A DNA stretch of 64,000 nt, taken from the NCBI GenBank assembly GCA_000231825.2, contig JH720316.1, positions 926,267 to 990,266 on the forward strand, given 5' to 3'. Of the stretch, positions 25,101 through 38,595 are shown in pieces. The notes below the pieces were generated by a model, which searched no databases, was not told where the DNA came from, and saw only the letters and a program-made list of their open reading frames with translations. This DNA comes from Tetrahymena elliotti 4EA. Lineage: Eukaryota; Ciliophora; Oligohymenophorea; Hymenostomatida; Tetrahymenidae. Made by a program: the position numbers and the translations under genes. Each line of letters starts with the position of its first letter. Positions within the stretch are counted from its first letter, which is position 1.

Positions 25101-28100
25101 ATGTACTTAATGCAGTAATGGATTTGTTTGGAGTTCAAATGATTCAAAATGTATGACTTGTAATTCTAATTAATTTTATGATTCTACTAATAAAATTTGT
25201 GTTAACTGCCCTGTTAATTGCCTAGCATGCAACTCTACTTCTTGTACATAGTGTAGTACTGGATATTAGTGGAGTTAAAATGATGTAAGATGTAATAAAA
25301 TATGTTAAAGTAATTAATATCTAAATCAATCTGCTAATACTTGTGAAAATTGCACTTAATATTGCTAATCATGTAATTCATCTGATTGTCTTTAATGCTA
25401 ATAAGGATATTCATATGATAATAATGATAAAAAATGCTACGCATAATGCAACTCAGGTCAATTTTTAGATAAAATAAATAATGTATGCATATCCTGCATC
25501 AATAATTGTATTAATTGCACTTCTTAATAAAGCTGTGATTAATGTAAAATAGGATACACGTATGATTAATCGTAGATTTCCTGTTTATCTAACTGTTAAC
25601 AGAGCTAATACTTTGATTAATCACAAAATTAGTGTGAAAGTTGTATCTAAAACTGCAATTAATGCAGCGATGGTATCAGCTGTGATTAATGCTCTAACAA
25701 TTATTCATATAGCTCTCATAATAAAGTTTGTTACTAGAACTGTTAATCTAATTAATATTATGATGAATAATTGAATAAATGTATAGACTGTGGAAGTAAT
25801 TGCCTTTCATGTGATAAAAATTAATGTACTTAATGCGAATAATATTTCTTTACAAGTTAGACTGATAATTAAAACTGCTTTCCTTGCTAAGTTAATAACT
25901 GTAAAACTTGTTCCTCTTTAAGTAATAATTTGTTATATTTTCTCTTTTCATTTAATTAAAAATACAAATTTTTGAACCACAGAAAATACTATCCTTTGAA
26001 TTCAAGAAATATACAAAAAATTGATCCATTTTGTGATTTTTAAAAACAATTTAGTTTTTGTAAAAAGAACTTACTGAACTAATTTATTAAATAAGTGTTA
26101 CAATAAATTAATAGACTTTAATACAAATTTTAATTAATGCCTTTCCTTAAAATCTTTCTAAAAAATACTAAAGCGCATTATTTAGATAGCACAAATTCAC
26201 ATCAATTTAAATCTATTTTATTAAATAACTCCATTTTATTAAAGACATTATCATAAATTATGAAATATTATTAATTCAAGATTATTAGTATATAATATTA
26301 AAAAAAGACTAAAGAGAAAAATATCAAAGACATAAATACTATTTAATCAAAAAGGTTTAATTAAATTTTTCTTATAAAAAACCCTTATTTCAATTATGAT
26401 TTAATATTTTTAACTTTAAATTTAAAATAAAAAAATATATTTTATTTGAATAAATTTTTAATAAAATTATTTTATTATTATAGATATTTGTTCAGAATGT
26501 TAAACTGACTATAATTTATCTTCAGATAAATCCTAATGCAGCTAGGGATGTAAAGTCAGTTTTTGTTCTTAATGTGCTTCTTAGAGTAATACTGTCTGCA
26601 GTAAATGTTTAGATGGTTATGAGTTAGTAAGTTCTCAAGGTATTTGCTAGCCTGTAACTATTATTTAGAAGAGCTAAACTGAAGTCAATCTTGGAGTTAA
26701 ATTGGGTGATGATGGGTATTCAATATAAGTTAAGTTTTCAAATCCAGTCTCTTATGATAGTATTGACAAAAGCGAATTACTCTACTTACAAATTACTAAT
26801 GTTTACAACTACACATATAGCATTTCAGATTATTAACCTAAAGAGATTTAATTGAACATTATTTCATAAGAGAATATAAAAAATCAATAAATTAAAGTAG
26901 GATTTAAAAGTAAAAATTTTGTTGTTAAAAACTAAATTAAGCCAGCAGAAATTGAATAAAATCTTAGCCCTTCTTTTGTAGTAATTCCTCAAGATTAAAA
27001 AGCAGCTACAAAGCAAGCTACCTAATTAGGTGATGGAGCTACAACTTTGTTGGCAACTATGATTCCTATAATCACTATGAGCAACTTTTATGTCCTAGTT
27101 AATACAATAGACATAACTGGTTTTCTATACTATTTGCTTTACATAAATATAAGAAACCCAGGGAATGTTGTTGAATTCTACTCTATCTTTTAGAACTTTT
27201 AATATCCTTTTATACCTAACTTATTCTAGTATTTTGTTTCTACTGATTATGCATAGACATCATTCCCTAAATTCATGGAAAATTAGACAGATTTGTATTA
27301 TTTTTTTGTTTAACTTTTTATCAAACATTTTCTTTCACCATCTTAATAAATTTATTTAGATTTGATTTTTCAATAAACTAAATATTTATTTTAATAAAAC
27401 TAGTTATTTTCTTAATAGCACTGGATAAGCTTTTACAATTCACATTTTAGTAATGAGTCTTTATGTAATTGCTAAGATTATGAGCAAAATAAAAATAAAA
27501 TATGTCTAAGATTACTTTATAAGAGCTGTAAATAATACATGGGAATACAATGGAATGCTCGATTTGATATGGAATGAGTATATTTACTCTTTAGTAGGTG
27601 TTTTATTGCAATTTAATTGCTACGAGTTTAGTGATTCTTCAGCTTTTTTGAATTACTTTATCCATTCTTTTTTCTCAATTATAATATTAGGATTACCTTT
27701 TTTGATTAATTATAAAATTTACAAGTAAACAAATATTACTGAGAACAAGATATTCTAAATAAAGTATGCCTCAATTATAGGAGGACTCAATATATCCTCA
27801 AACCAAAAGGAAAGCCCTTAATAGCAATAGCTTTAAAACAATATAAAGGAGCATCCAGATGCTATCTCTTTAAATAATATCTCTAATTAACACAAAAAAA
27901 ATGGAGAACAAGCAAAAAGTGAACTATTTTAAACTTCATACTAAATTTCTTCAGATTCATTAGTGGTTGATTAAAAGCCTACATTAGTTAAGAAATTAAG
28001 ATCTTATAACAAATATTATAACTGCATCCTTTATTACAGAAAGATGCTATTTAGTTTAGTATTAGTTTTCTTGACTGACTATTAATATTTATAGCTTGCA

Positions 28101-28934
28101 TTTATCATAATTCTTAATCTTTCAATTTTCTTTTTCATGGCTTTAGCCTAGCCACTACAATCAAAGTATGAGAACATAAAGAATTGCTTTGGTGAAATCA
28201 TTTTAGTCTGTATAGGAGTCTGTCTTTGCTTATTAGTTCAAGATGATGAATCTGATGATGAAATGTTCAGACTAAAAATAGGTTGGGTCATTATTGGATT
28301 TACTTCCTTTATTCTTTTGTGGCATACTATTTAACTCACCTATGAAACCCTTAAATGCCTATTACTTTTAGTAAAAAGTGTTGTTAATTTACTCTTCAGG
28401 AGATCATAAAAAGTTAAACCATTAGCAAATAAGGCAGAATAAATAGATATCGAAGCAAATCATTGTGAGGATAAAGGCTAAGACTAATTAAAATAATAAT
28501 CCGAAAATAAACAGAACTCCAGGAAAGGTTCCAACTTAGAAGAAACTGAATTAATTTTATTCTAATCTCATTCTCATTTCCCTATTTCAGATGATATGCA
28601 TAAAGCTGATTCTCTGTAAGGAACACAAAAAATTTCTGCTGATAAGAATACTATTTTCACTCCAAGCAATAATAACTCAAACGATAACTTATATAACTAA
28701 AATAATAACGATAATCTACTACTAAAACCTTCTATTTAAAATATTTCAAAAGCAAAAAGAAAATCTATTTTCAGCAACAAGAACAATAAAGCATATCTTA
28801 ATGCTTCTTCAAATCAATATTCTAATAGAATTTTAAATGATAATACTAATAGAGAAGATAATTTTCTTATAGGAGATAATCAGAACCTTAATAATTAACA
28901 GCAATCTAATGCTATTATAGATAATATTGATTGA
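22192..28934 (+). CDS. Large Cys-rich repeat membrane protein C
   Basis: Five exons: 22192-22228, 22346-23095, 23382-25921, 26484-27294, 27404-28934. The spliced signal peptide is MKVILLLIFLIQKIFC; a start at 22276 without the first intron is the alternative. After a beta-rich N-terminal domain of about 170 residues come Cys-rich segments and then about a dozen 48-residue repeats of the type CNSSQCTQCNNGYSW followed by CxSNQYFDSTNN and CxNCPxNC, similar to furin-like/CxxC repeats. A 268-base gap lies in this array. The C-terminal third has several membrane segments (for example AFTIHILVMSLYVIAKIM, LGWVIIGFTSF-like text near 28.3 kb) and a Ser/Asn/Gln-rich tail of about 200 residues. The last intron is required to give MENQTDFYFLNSTGQAF and contains an in-frame TGA. 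The architecture suggests a cell-surface protein; its ligand is unknown. Confidence 0.85.
24349..24616. other. Assembly gap inside the Cys-repeat array
   Basis: Two hundred and sixty-eight unknown bases. The 61 bases before the gap (24,288-24,348) are identical to the 61 bases after it (24,617-24,677), and the stated gap length puts the two sides in different frames. The gap size is therefore not reliable and the two flanks could be the same sequence. Confidence 0.95.
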
Positions 28935-29256
28935 TAAATTTTATCCTAAATACTAAAATTAAAAGCTAAATTACTAACTACTATATTTTTATCATAAATT
29001 TGTTTTGAGTAAAAATAATTTTAAAATTTTAATATTCTTCTTATCAACTCGTTTGTTTGTTAAAAAATTAAGTACTATATAACCTCATATATTAAAGCAT
29101 AATGGTACTATTATTTTTCTTTCATTTTTATATTACTTTCTTATTGAATATTTTAGAATTTTGATTTACAAACTATTGATACAAAGAAACTAAAGTAAAT
29201 TATCAAAGAATTTAATAAAAAAATTTAATTAGAATATTAAAAAAGCAAGAGAGATA
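28935..29256. other. Short AT-rich spacer
   Basis: It contains the end of the Cys-rich gene and the upstream region of the next gene; nothing else is visible. Confidence 0.5.
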
Positions 29257-30810
29257 ATGAATTAGTTTAAAAAGATAGCCATTTTTTTAATAATGGTTTT
29301 CACAAGCCTTTTAATTTTAATTGACTTTTATTTAGCATATCAATAGAAACATATTTCTGAAATAAATTATAATTATTTTTATTATAATTTACTGATTAAA
29401 TGTGTTTCTTCTTTAATCATAGCTGGAATAGTAATCTTTATGTATGGAATCAGATATGGAATTGTTATTTTATTTATCAATATTTTGCATTTAGATTTTC
29501 TGCTTGTACTAGAAATATCCTTAAAAAAATCCATCCGCTTATGCTTAGCTCAATTGACGTTTCGCTTTGTACCACTAATGTATTTGTAGTTGTATTACTA
29601 TTAATTTAGAGGGTTACTTCTCATTTCATAAATCAACATCAGTCAATAGAGCATGATGCTTTTCAATCAAATATCTTTAGCTGTAACTATCCTAACACAC
29701 ATCTATTTATTTATAGATGAATATGAATTCTTTAATATTGAATTAAATTTTAAAGGACTTCTAAAAAAATTTCATCACCTTGCAAATGGATTAAGCTTTT
29801 ATGGGATTTGGTATTCATTTTTATTTTTTGCTAGTTTTTAGGATGGCTTATATTTAATATATTTTTATTTAGTCTTAATTGCAGCTGAAATAGCAATAAA
29901 TAATTACCTTTATAGAAAGCTAAAAATGATGAAAGTAACTTATGGATCTTTTGATATATTAAGATATGCTAAAAATTTGTTATATGAAGCCAGGGATACT
30001 TCTAATCCAAGAGTTCTTTTAAAAGTTCTTTTTACCAATTCTAAGGTTGCTTTTTTTAGAATAATAATTGTGGCTATGATTTTCTATTTTAGAAGCAACT
30101 TGTTAGAATAGAAAATTTTAGATTTCAATAAAGATGAAATTTAAAAGATGGATAAATTAGTGAAGTACTTAAACTTTTTCTTATTTTTAAACATATGCTT
30201 AGTAATTTATCATACCTTGTAATGCGTTAGATTGTTTAGAGATATTAACTTTTCTTTTGATACATTATCAGAAAGCAACTTTGAATACTATCTCAACTAA
30301 ATACCACATAAAAAATACACCTATCTTGCAAATATCTTTGTGAATAATAATGGTATTGAAAAAGATGATGAAGGACTTTATTACTTTAAAAATTCATATG
30401 CTTAAAATTTATTTTTAAAGGCTCTAAATTAAACTTTTAAAACAAATAACCCTTAAAAATAAGTAAATATAGATAATCTATTAGTGTATTCTAAACAATA
30501 TTAATAATTTATTAGGCTGAAAAAATAAATAGAATACGATTTTTTGATTAATTTAGAAAATTTAAATGCAAATTTTGTAAAGCAATATTATTCATATGAT
30601 GAATGCAAATAGATAATATCGAAAAGATTTTCTAAATTTGGAATATTTCCTCTTGAATTCATAAATATACTTAACAAGATGCTAAATTATGATTCTAATT
30701 TAATCTATCTAAACTAGTAAATCTATCAAATTATAGCTTATTAGAAATTAATTGCTCCCTTTGCATTAAATCACCAAGGATAGACAATATACGATCTTTA
30801 TGAAATATGA
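29257..30810 (+). CDS. Hypothetical multi-pass membrane protein D (517 aa)
   Basis: A single uninterrupted frame from ATG 29257 to TGA 30808-30810 in the ciliate code. The first 220 residues contain about five to seven hydrophobic segments (IFLIMVFTSLLILIDFYLAY at the start, then CVSSLIIAGIVIFMYG and IVILFINILHLDFLLVL, and later SFYGIWYSFLFFASF and GLYLIYFYLVLIAAEIAI). Two further hydrophobic stretches follow near residues 290 and 330, and the last 170 residues are soluble and rich in Gln, Asn and Tyr. I recognise no family motif. It lies 322 bp after the Cys-rich gene on the same strand. A degenerate duplicate of its last 135 bases follows at 30,958. Confidence 0.75.
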
Positions 30811-30957
30811 AATAATATTATTAATTTCTTTTTTGTGTTTGTTTTTTATAATTATCCAAATAATCAAATTAACTTGAAATAAAAAATAAATAATACTTCA
30901 TAATTTAAAACAAATCAATATAATTAACTATTTTATATCTAAATAATATATATATTA

Positions 30958-31115
30958 CACAAGATGCTGAAGTTTGACACTAATTTGATCTATCTAAATA
31001 GGTAAAGAAATCAATTTGCTTACTTGATATTGAGTTAACAAGATGTAATCTCAATGAAATATGAAATTACAATTTTTATTTTTATCTTTTGTTTGTTTAT
31101 AAAAATAATACAATA
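30958..31115 (+). pseudogene. Degenerate tandem copy of the 3' end of gene D
   Basis: The stretch starts ACAAGATGCTGAA and aligns with the gene at 30,677 (ACAAGATGCTAAA); both contain TAATTTxATCTATCTAAA and end in ATGAAATATGAAAT, the stop region of gene D, followed by similar T-rich sequence. Internal deletions break the frame. It is a small tandem duplication limited to the end of the gene. Confidence 0.7.
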
Positions 31116-31536
31116 ATTAATAATTCATGTCAACATTATAAATAATAAAATTGATTTTAAATCATAATGGATACTTCATAAAAAAAGAAATAGATTTTGA
31201 ACATTTTTAGGATATTTTTTTTAAAATCCACTCATTTAGATTTTAAAAGCATTAAATAAAAAAGCAATAATATAAATGATAATTAAAAAATGTAAATTAT
31301 TACTGTTATCAATAAGTATTTAAAGTAATTTAACAAGAATTTCTTTTGAATCTATTTGTAGTTTTCTATTTTATATTTTTAATATTTATTTATTTGACTC
31401 TTTTTTTTGTTTGGAGATTTCATTTTAATTTGTGAAGAATTAAATATTAAATAAATATAAGAAGAAATCTAACTAAATAATCAATTTATTATTATTTGCT
31501 AAAAACAATTTTTTAAAGAAGCAAAAAGCATATAAC
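31116..31536. other. AT-rich spacer upstream of the SNARE-like gene
   Basis: Nothing is recognisable apart from A/T runs. Confidence 0.5.
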
Positions 31537-32476
31537 ATGGATTAGAACGTCGTCAATTTTGACAAGCAGCTAGAAAACTGCACATAAGTTATTACTACTA
31601 TAAAATAGCTCACTGCTTAAAGAAATCAAGCTATTTAGCAAAAGAATAATTAACCAATTATGAAAGTAATTTTATAAATAAATATAGATAGCATTTATAT
31701 TAATTTTATGCGAAGATTAGATTGAATATGATTTGAGATAAAATATAGAAAGTATCAAATAGTAGATCCCAAAATTAGAATAAAGCTGCCTTGATATTTG
31801 CAGAAATAATAATAAATATAAAATGTAAAGAATTTACTTCTTCTTATTTTAGCTTTTTAAGAAATCTGTTTTGAGATTGATGATCATAATTTTTTAATAA
31901 TTCTCATTAAAAAATAATCAGCACAAAGCAAGAATCAGAAAAAAGGATGAATCAATTTTAAAATCTGAAGAATTAGTTTATTTAATCAGAACAAGCTGCA
32001 TTTGCTATCAAAAGAAAGATTGAGATAACTGCAAATTAAGAAAAGGTAAAGAAAATTATTAAAATTTTATATTTGACAAAGAAAAAAAATATTGATAACC
32101 TGAATGTATGCATAATTTTTTATAATATAATTTATAGCTTTTTTAAGGTAGAACAAATGACATAGAATTATAAGATATGTCTTCATATGAAATACAGTAG
32201 CATAGATCAGCTTTATAATAAAAAGAAAATTAAGCTATTGATAGTGCTAATGATTTAGTAGAAAGCTTGATTTATAAATAAAAACAAGTTGGTACATTAC
32301 TTGTAGATTCTTAAGATCCTTTAGAGCATATAAACAAAAGGGCAGATTAAGTTAATTAAAAAATGGAAACTATGTCAGGTAGATTTGAAGATTTACTTAG
32401 AACAACAAGCAATAATACTCTTTGGATAATAATTATAATCAATATTTTTATTCTAGTATTTTTAATTTCATTATGA
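31537..32476 (+). CDS. SNARE-like tail-anchored protein (Qb type, Vti1/membrin-like)
   Basis: Four exons, 31537-31665, 31721-31824, 31922-32045 and 32138-32476, give 231 residues in frame. The N-terminal part is helical and Gln/Lys-rich (DKQLENCTQVITTIKQL). The C-terminal 70 residues look like a SNARE motif: heptads run through NDLVESLIYKQKQVGTLLVD, a glutamine in VDSQDPLEHI is near the expected zero-layer position, and it ends with a hydrophobic anchor (LWIIIIINIFILVFLISL). SNAREs of this group drive fusion in Golgi and endosomal transport and are anchored with the bulk in the cytosol. I cannot choose between Vti1-like, membrin-like and other groups without alignment. Exon 2 to 3 joining is supported by frame only. 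It could also be a tail-anchored coiled-coil protein outside the SNAREs. Confidence 0.65.
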
Positions 32477-33057
32477 TCAAGATGTTTATTTGCTTATAAA
32501 TTCTTATTAAAATATGCTTAAGCAACTTATATTATTTTCATTTAAAAATAATCACATTTTCTATTCATAAATAAATAAACTTTTAAATATATTTTAATAA
32601 GGAGTTTTTATTTATTAGATTTAGTAAAGGTTATTTATTTACTCTCTCATTACAAAATTTACAAAAAAAAACAAAAAAATTTTTTAATTTATAATTTTTA
32701 TAATATTCTATTTTTTAGGAAAGTTAAATATTTATTGACAAGACAAAAGAAAAAATATAAGGCTAACCTGAATTAAGTAGAGTAACTAGAGAATTTATTT
32801 AGATAACTAGCACAAAAATAAATATGCTTATAGTCTCAGTAAGGTGGTACACACTTCTTTGTTTTCCTAAATTAACAATTTATCTAAGCAAAATTCTATT
32901 TCTTACACAAAAGATTACTTATTAAGTATGAATCCAAAAAATATACAAGCATAAAAACAATAAATGAGATGCTTAAAAGATAGAAATTGATAGCTAGGAT
33001 AGTTCCTAAAAAGCAATCAATATTAAAAAAAATACTTAAATTAGGAACTGATAGTAT

Positions 33058-33075
33058 GGGGAGGGGGGAGGGGGG
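33058..33075 (+). repeat. G-rich polypurine tract
   Basis: Runs of 4, 6 and 6 guanines are separated by single adenines in an otherwise AT-rich region. It could form a G-quadruplex if a long run is split, and it is not the telomeric repeat, which has thymines between G runs. No gene overlaps it. Confidence 0.8.
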
Positions 33076-33654
33076 TATAGAATTTGATGGTGGTCTTGCA
33101 CAAACCATCTTTTATTTTATTAATTAGAATGAGCAAATTTTTCCATATTTTTTGTAGACTGTCAAACCTCTCATTTATTTTTAATTTTATAAAAATTTTT
33201 GCAGAAAATTATGTTTAAACATTGTTAAATAAATAGCAAAATAAAATAATTTTTTTATTTTAACTATTCATTACAATTTTTTCTTCTTCTATATTGAAAG
33301 AGGTAGTGATTAAAAAAAATAATAAATAATTCAATATGAAAAAGTCGAATACCAAATGAATAAAAATGATTTCAAAAAATTTATTTTTAGTTTGAGAAAT
33401 TCATTTTAATTTAATTTTATAAAATACAAATTCAAGTTGTGGATTTTTTTATTCAAATAATTTTATTTTATTCAAAAAGTTTGTTGAAAAAAAGTTTAAT
33501 TTATAACTGCAAAAGTTTTATGTAGGATTTCATAAAGCTTTAAAAAATATTTTTTAGTCTGTTAGTGAAATTAAAAAAACGGATTCTTAAAAAGAAAATA
33601 GTACTCTTCCTATCCCTTTATTATATTACTCAAGAATTAAGCAAAAGTTTACTA

Positions 33655-34554
33655 TCATAAAATTTTGGTGTTTAAGAATTTATGCTTAAGAATAATAAAT
33701 TAAATGAAGTAATTACCAATTAAATGCATTTCATAGGCTCGAGAATTAAATTATTAAATCATTAGAATATTAGACTAAACAACATTATTTATTTTCTCCA
33801 ATTATTCAAAATTTTTGAGTGTAAGAAATAGTTTTCTTTAACTTATATAATGATAGTGCTTATAAGTAATAATTATGAAAAAGGACATCAGATAGACTTC
33901 TAAATATATAATTTGCATATCCATGCAGTATATAATTATTCCAAATTAGTTATTATACTCATCACTTCCAAAGGAAAATTTTGAGACTCTAGAATGTAAT
34001 AAATAACTTACATCTATTTATTTTAAAGATAAAATTAGAATATTATTTTATAATCTTCTTAAAAGTTGTTCAAGTGGACAGTAAAAATAAATGATAATTA
34101 CCATTCCGTTCAAGAAATTGATTTGAAAAGTACTTTTACTATTAGGATTATCTGAATTATAGTCTCTTAAGTAATTCTAAACATTAAAAGTAGAATATAC
34201 CTAACCTATGATAAAAATATATTATTAGAAACGACTAGGAATCAATCTAAAAATAATTAAAAAGACAGAGCAAGCTATAAGCGTTTACAACTCATTTTAT
34301 TGATTTATTCCACATATCAATCTCAAAGAAGCCCATAAAATTTATGCTAAAACTACTAAATATATTGGGATCTTTCTCTAATTAAACCAAAAAATAATGC
34401 TAATTATTGTTTTTTTTTTTAAAATACAAATTTGCTCTTTAGTAAATCATATAAATACCTTGGGCTCTAAGCTGTTATGAAATTATTATTCTAACTTTTA
34501 ACTTTTGAATTTAGCTAAGTAAATATTGATATGATCTTACTTAAAAAATTACAT
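33655..34554 (-). other. Unresolved segment with competing open frames
   Basis: On the minus strand an ATG at 34,554 opens a frame beginning MQFFKQDHINIYLAKFKSQ; with an intron ending near 34,405 it continues to a TGA near 34,295. A second minus-strand frame is open from about 34,390 to 33,655 and contains a hydrophobic stretch (IACSVFLIIFRLIPSRF). A plus-strand frame is open as well. It may be a small gene, a fragment, or chance. Confidence 0.25.
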
Positions 34555-36820
34555 TTTATGTTATCTTACTTTATTATTGTTATTAATTAATTAACTAATT
34601 ATATTTTAGATTAAATCATTTATCTAGAAAATATTTAAGTAAGCTCATACAATACAATTCATAATACTATGAAAATTAATTACTTATTTGAATATTTATA
34701 ATCTTAAAAGAGCTTTAAATTGTTACTTTTTAAGCATATTCATTCTAAATACATGGAGATAATAATGTACAGTAATTATTTTCTTTTAAACTTCAAAGGG
34801 TTGCAAAAAGTAAAAAAATTGACACAGCATTAATAAATTTCTTTATAAAAGTGAATTCATTCATTTTCAGATTTTTCATTTAATTTTCACTTGGATTTCA
34901 CTATTAACTTAACTTACTTATTTATCAGTTTTTACACAATTTTTAAATTTTTTAAATGTAATTTAGAAATAAATGTTTAAAAATAGCCTAAATTTTAATT
35001 TACTCCCAAAAATAATTAAATTAGATTTATTTTGTGGCATCTTTTTTAAAAACATTAAGCGATTTCGCACACTATATTTCTAATAGTAAATTTGATATAA
35101 ACTAATTAAATACTTGAATTACAATGAATAATAAATTAATCACTCTTTTAATAATTTCTCTCAAACTGGTTAAAGGCTTTGTTTTCAATAAAATAAATAT
35201 TTTTTTTAAATTCCAAAAATTATGTTTTTAGAATTGATTTATTTTGAATATTTGAAAAATAAATTGAAAAATATTAAAGCAAATTAATAATTAATAGCTT
35301 TATCAATTTTAATAAAATCAAAACTAGTATTTTTTTAGTAATTTATTTAAAATAAATATAATTTTAAAAGGGAGCAACTCTATAAATTTATAAAATATTT
35401 ATCAATTAAAACAAAATATATTTTAATGAGAAAAAAATATTAATTATCCTCTCTAAAATTTTGGTATTTGTTAGAGAGAATCAAAGATTAATTATTTTGA
35501 AAAAATTAACTGAAGATTAATTTTGCTACAGCCAAATAATTAATTATTTGTCTATTTGTTTCCTTTATTTTATATAGCAGAACAATAGAACATTCATTTT
35601 TTTGAAATAAGGCCAAACTAATTAATTCAGTATTTGATTTAGATGTAATCTCTAAGCTATTCTTACACCTAAAATTGCTCTCAAATCTTCTTTAATTTGT
35701 TTGTTATTTGGTTTTTAAAAGTTTCTTTTGTGATTTTCCTCAAAGAAAAGTTATCATTTTATTTTTCTTGACTTTTTAAAAATCAATATTTTTCATTTTA
35801 AAAAAATCGTAAACTCATCTTTACAAGGAATTATTAAAAAAATTCTTTTATGAAATCATTCTCAAAATAAATTAATTGTTTGTAGAAAAATATTTCTAAA
35901 AGTAGAAAATTATTAGAGGAATCAAAAATATAATGATTTTTAATAGTTTCTTTCAAGCATTTTAAATTTAAATTTTTGTTTGAATTTCTCAATGAGAAAC
36001 AAACTTTCATGTAAAATTTTTAGAAAAGAATTTTATAATTAATTTTTGCTTTTTTTTGTTTATAAATAAAATTATTTGGTAAGTTAGTTTTTTGAATTGA
36101 TAAATTATTTTTATTTTTTATTTTTCTCAGTATATTTTTATATGGAGTAATCATAATTATTTCTTTTGCTTAAGCTTAATTTGTCTAGAGCAAATTAAAC
36201 AATAATAAAAGTTTTTTGACTATAAAGAATGTTTCTTTTGGTTTTTAATCATCTTAGTTTTAGTTGATAAATAGTTATTTAGAATGAATATTAATTAATT
36301 ATTAGCTTAACTTAGATGAATAATATTTACAAAATTTTATTAAAACTTCAAGCAATTTCTATGGATTTTAAATATGTATATGTCCAATGTTTTAAATATC
36401 AAAATATCAAATAAAATGTTTTCAATTTATTGTTAAAAGTTCAGTGAGCAGTTCTATGTAAGAAAAGTTGCTTTAGAACATTTATTGAAGAATACACTAT
36501 AGCATTCAAATATACAAGGAAATAGAGCATGAAAAGGTTTATAAAAGAATTAAATTTGAAAAAAATTAGAAATCATCAAAAATAAATCCTTTAAGTACAA
36601 AGAATTTTGTACCTCATCAGAAATTAAATATGGACCTTAATATGATTAAAAGTTAAGATATATTCTTTTATAAGAAAATAAATTCTTTGATAAAGACAAA
36701 ATAAGATTTACTCTATGATGGATTGCTTCACTGATATTACTTTATATAATTGTGACCAAATCTTTTATAATTCTTATAATTAATATTAAATTCAATTATA
36801 AATAAAAAAATTCCATTTAA

Positions 36821-37938
<1,118 letters not shown>

Positions 37939-38595
37939 AAAAAACAAAAAGAGTGATAATAATAATTAAAAAATGTTTCATAAATATATTTTATAAATGT
38001 ATTTTTATAATTTTTTAAAAATCATAGATCAATCCATTTTTCATTTTATTAAATTATTTCAAATATTTTTCATTCCAATTTACCAAACTGTAAATTTATA
38101 TCCAAAAATAATAAATAGACAATTTAATCTTTTTATATATGAATATACTAGACTTCTTCATTAACTAACAGTTTATTATCTTACAAATTTTTTAAATTTA
38201 AAAATTTAAATAGATTAAAGTTTTTATTCATAAATTTAATTTATTTTTCTTAATGTGAAATAATACATATATTTTTTAATATTTATTAGTTAACATTTTT
38301 CTTACATTTTAGATTTAAATTTTGACAAATAAATATTTTTTATTTAATTAATCATTAAAAATTTAACAATTAATACTATATAGAATACGAATTTTATTTT
38401 TTTCAGAAACATAATTATTTCTTAATAGTTTATCAAAGATTAAATTTACTACAAAGAATTTCTTCACCTTTAAAAAATACAGAAAGAATAAAAATAATCT
38501 GTATTAAAATATCAAATAAGTAACATTTAAAAATTTTAAATACTGTTGAAAAAAAGGTGGATTACAAATTTACAAAATATCACAAAAAAATTTAA
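37939..38595. other. AT-rich spacer
   Basis: No gene is visible between the protease and the LRR gene. Confidence 0.55.

Larger units (their letters stand above)
32477..36820. other. 4.3 kb region without a definable gene
   Basis: Mostly A/T-rich sequence. 32,720-33,000 has an open plus-strand frame without a start (reads SQIFIDKTKEKIQGQPELS). 33,650-34,560 is less AT-rich and has long open frames on both strands, one of which begins with ATG at 34,554 on the minus strand. A G-rich tract lies at 33,058-33,075. From about 34,750 to 36,700 I see only A/T-rich sequence. In a genome with a single stop codon such open frames arise by chance, so none is called. Confidence 0.5.

Noticed and set aside
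25562..25774. 70-residue plus-strand frame inside the Cys-repeat gene
   Set aside because: It lies in another frame than the cysteine-rich protein, which continues with CDQCSNNYSY-type text there.
32720..33000. Open plus-strand frame without a start codon after the SNARE-like gene
   Set aside because: No start, no motif and no clear splice link to the gene upstream; chance openness is likely with one stop codon.
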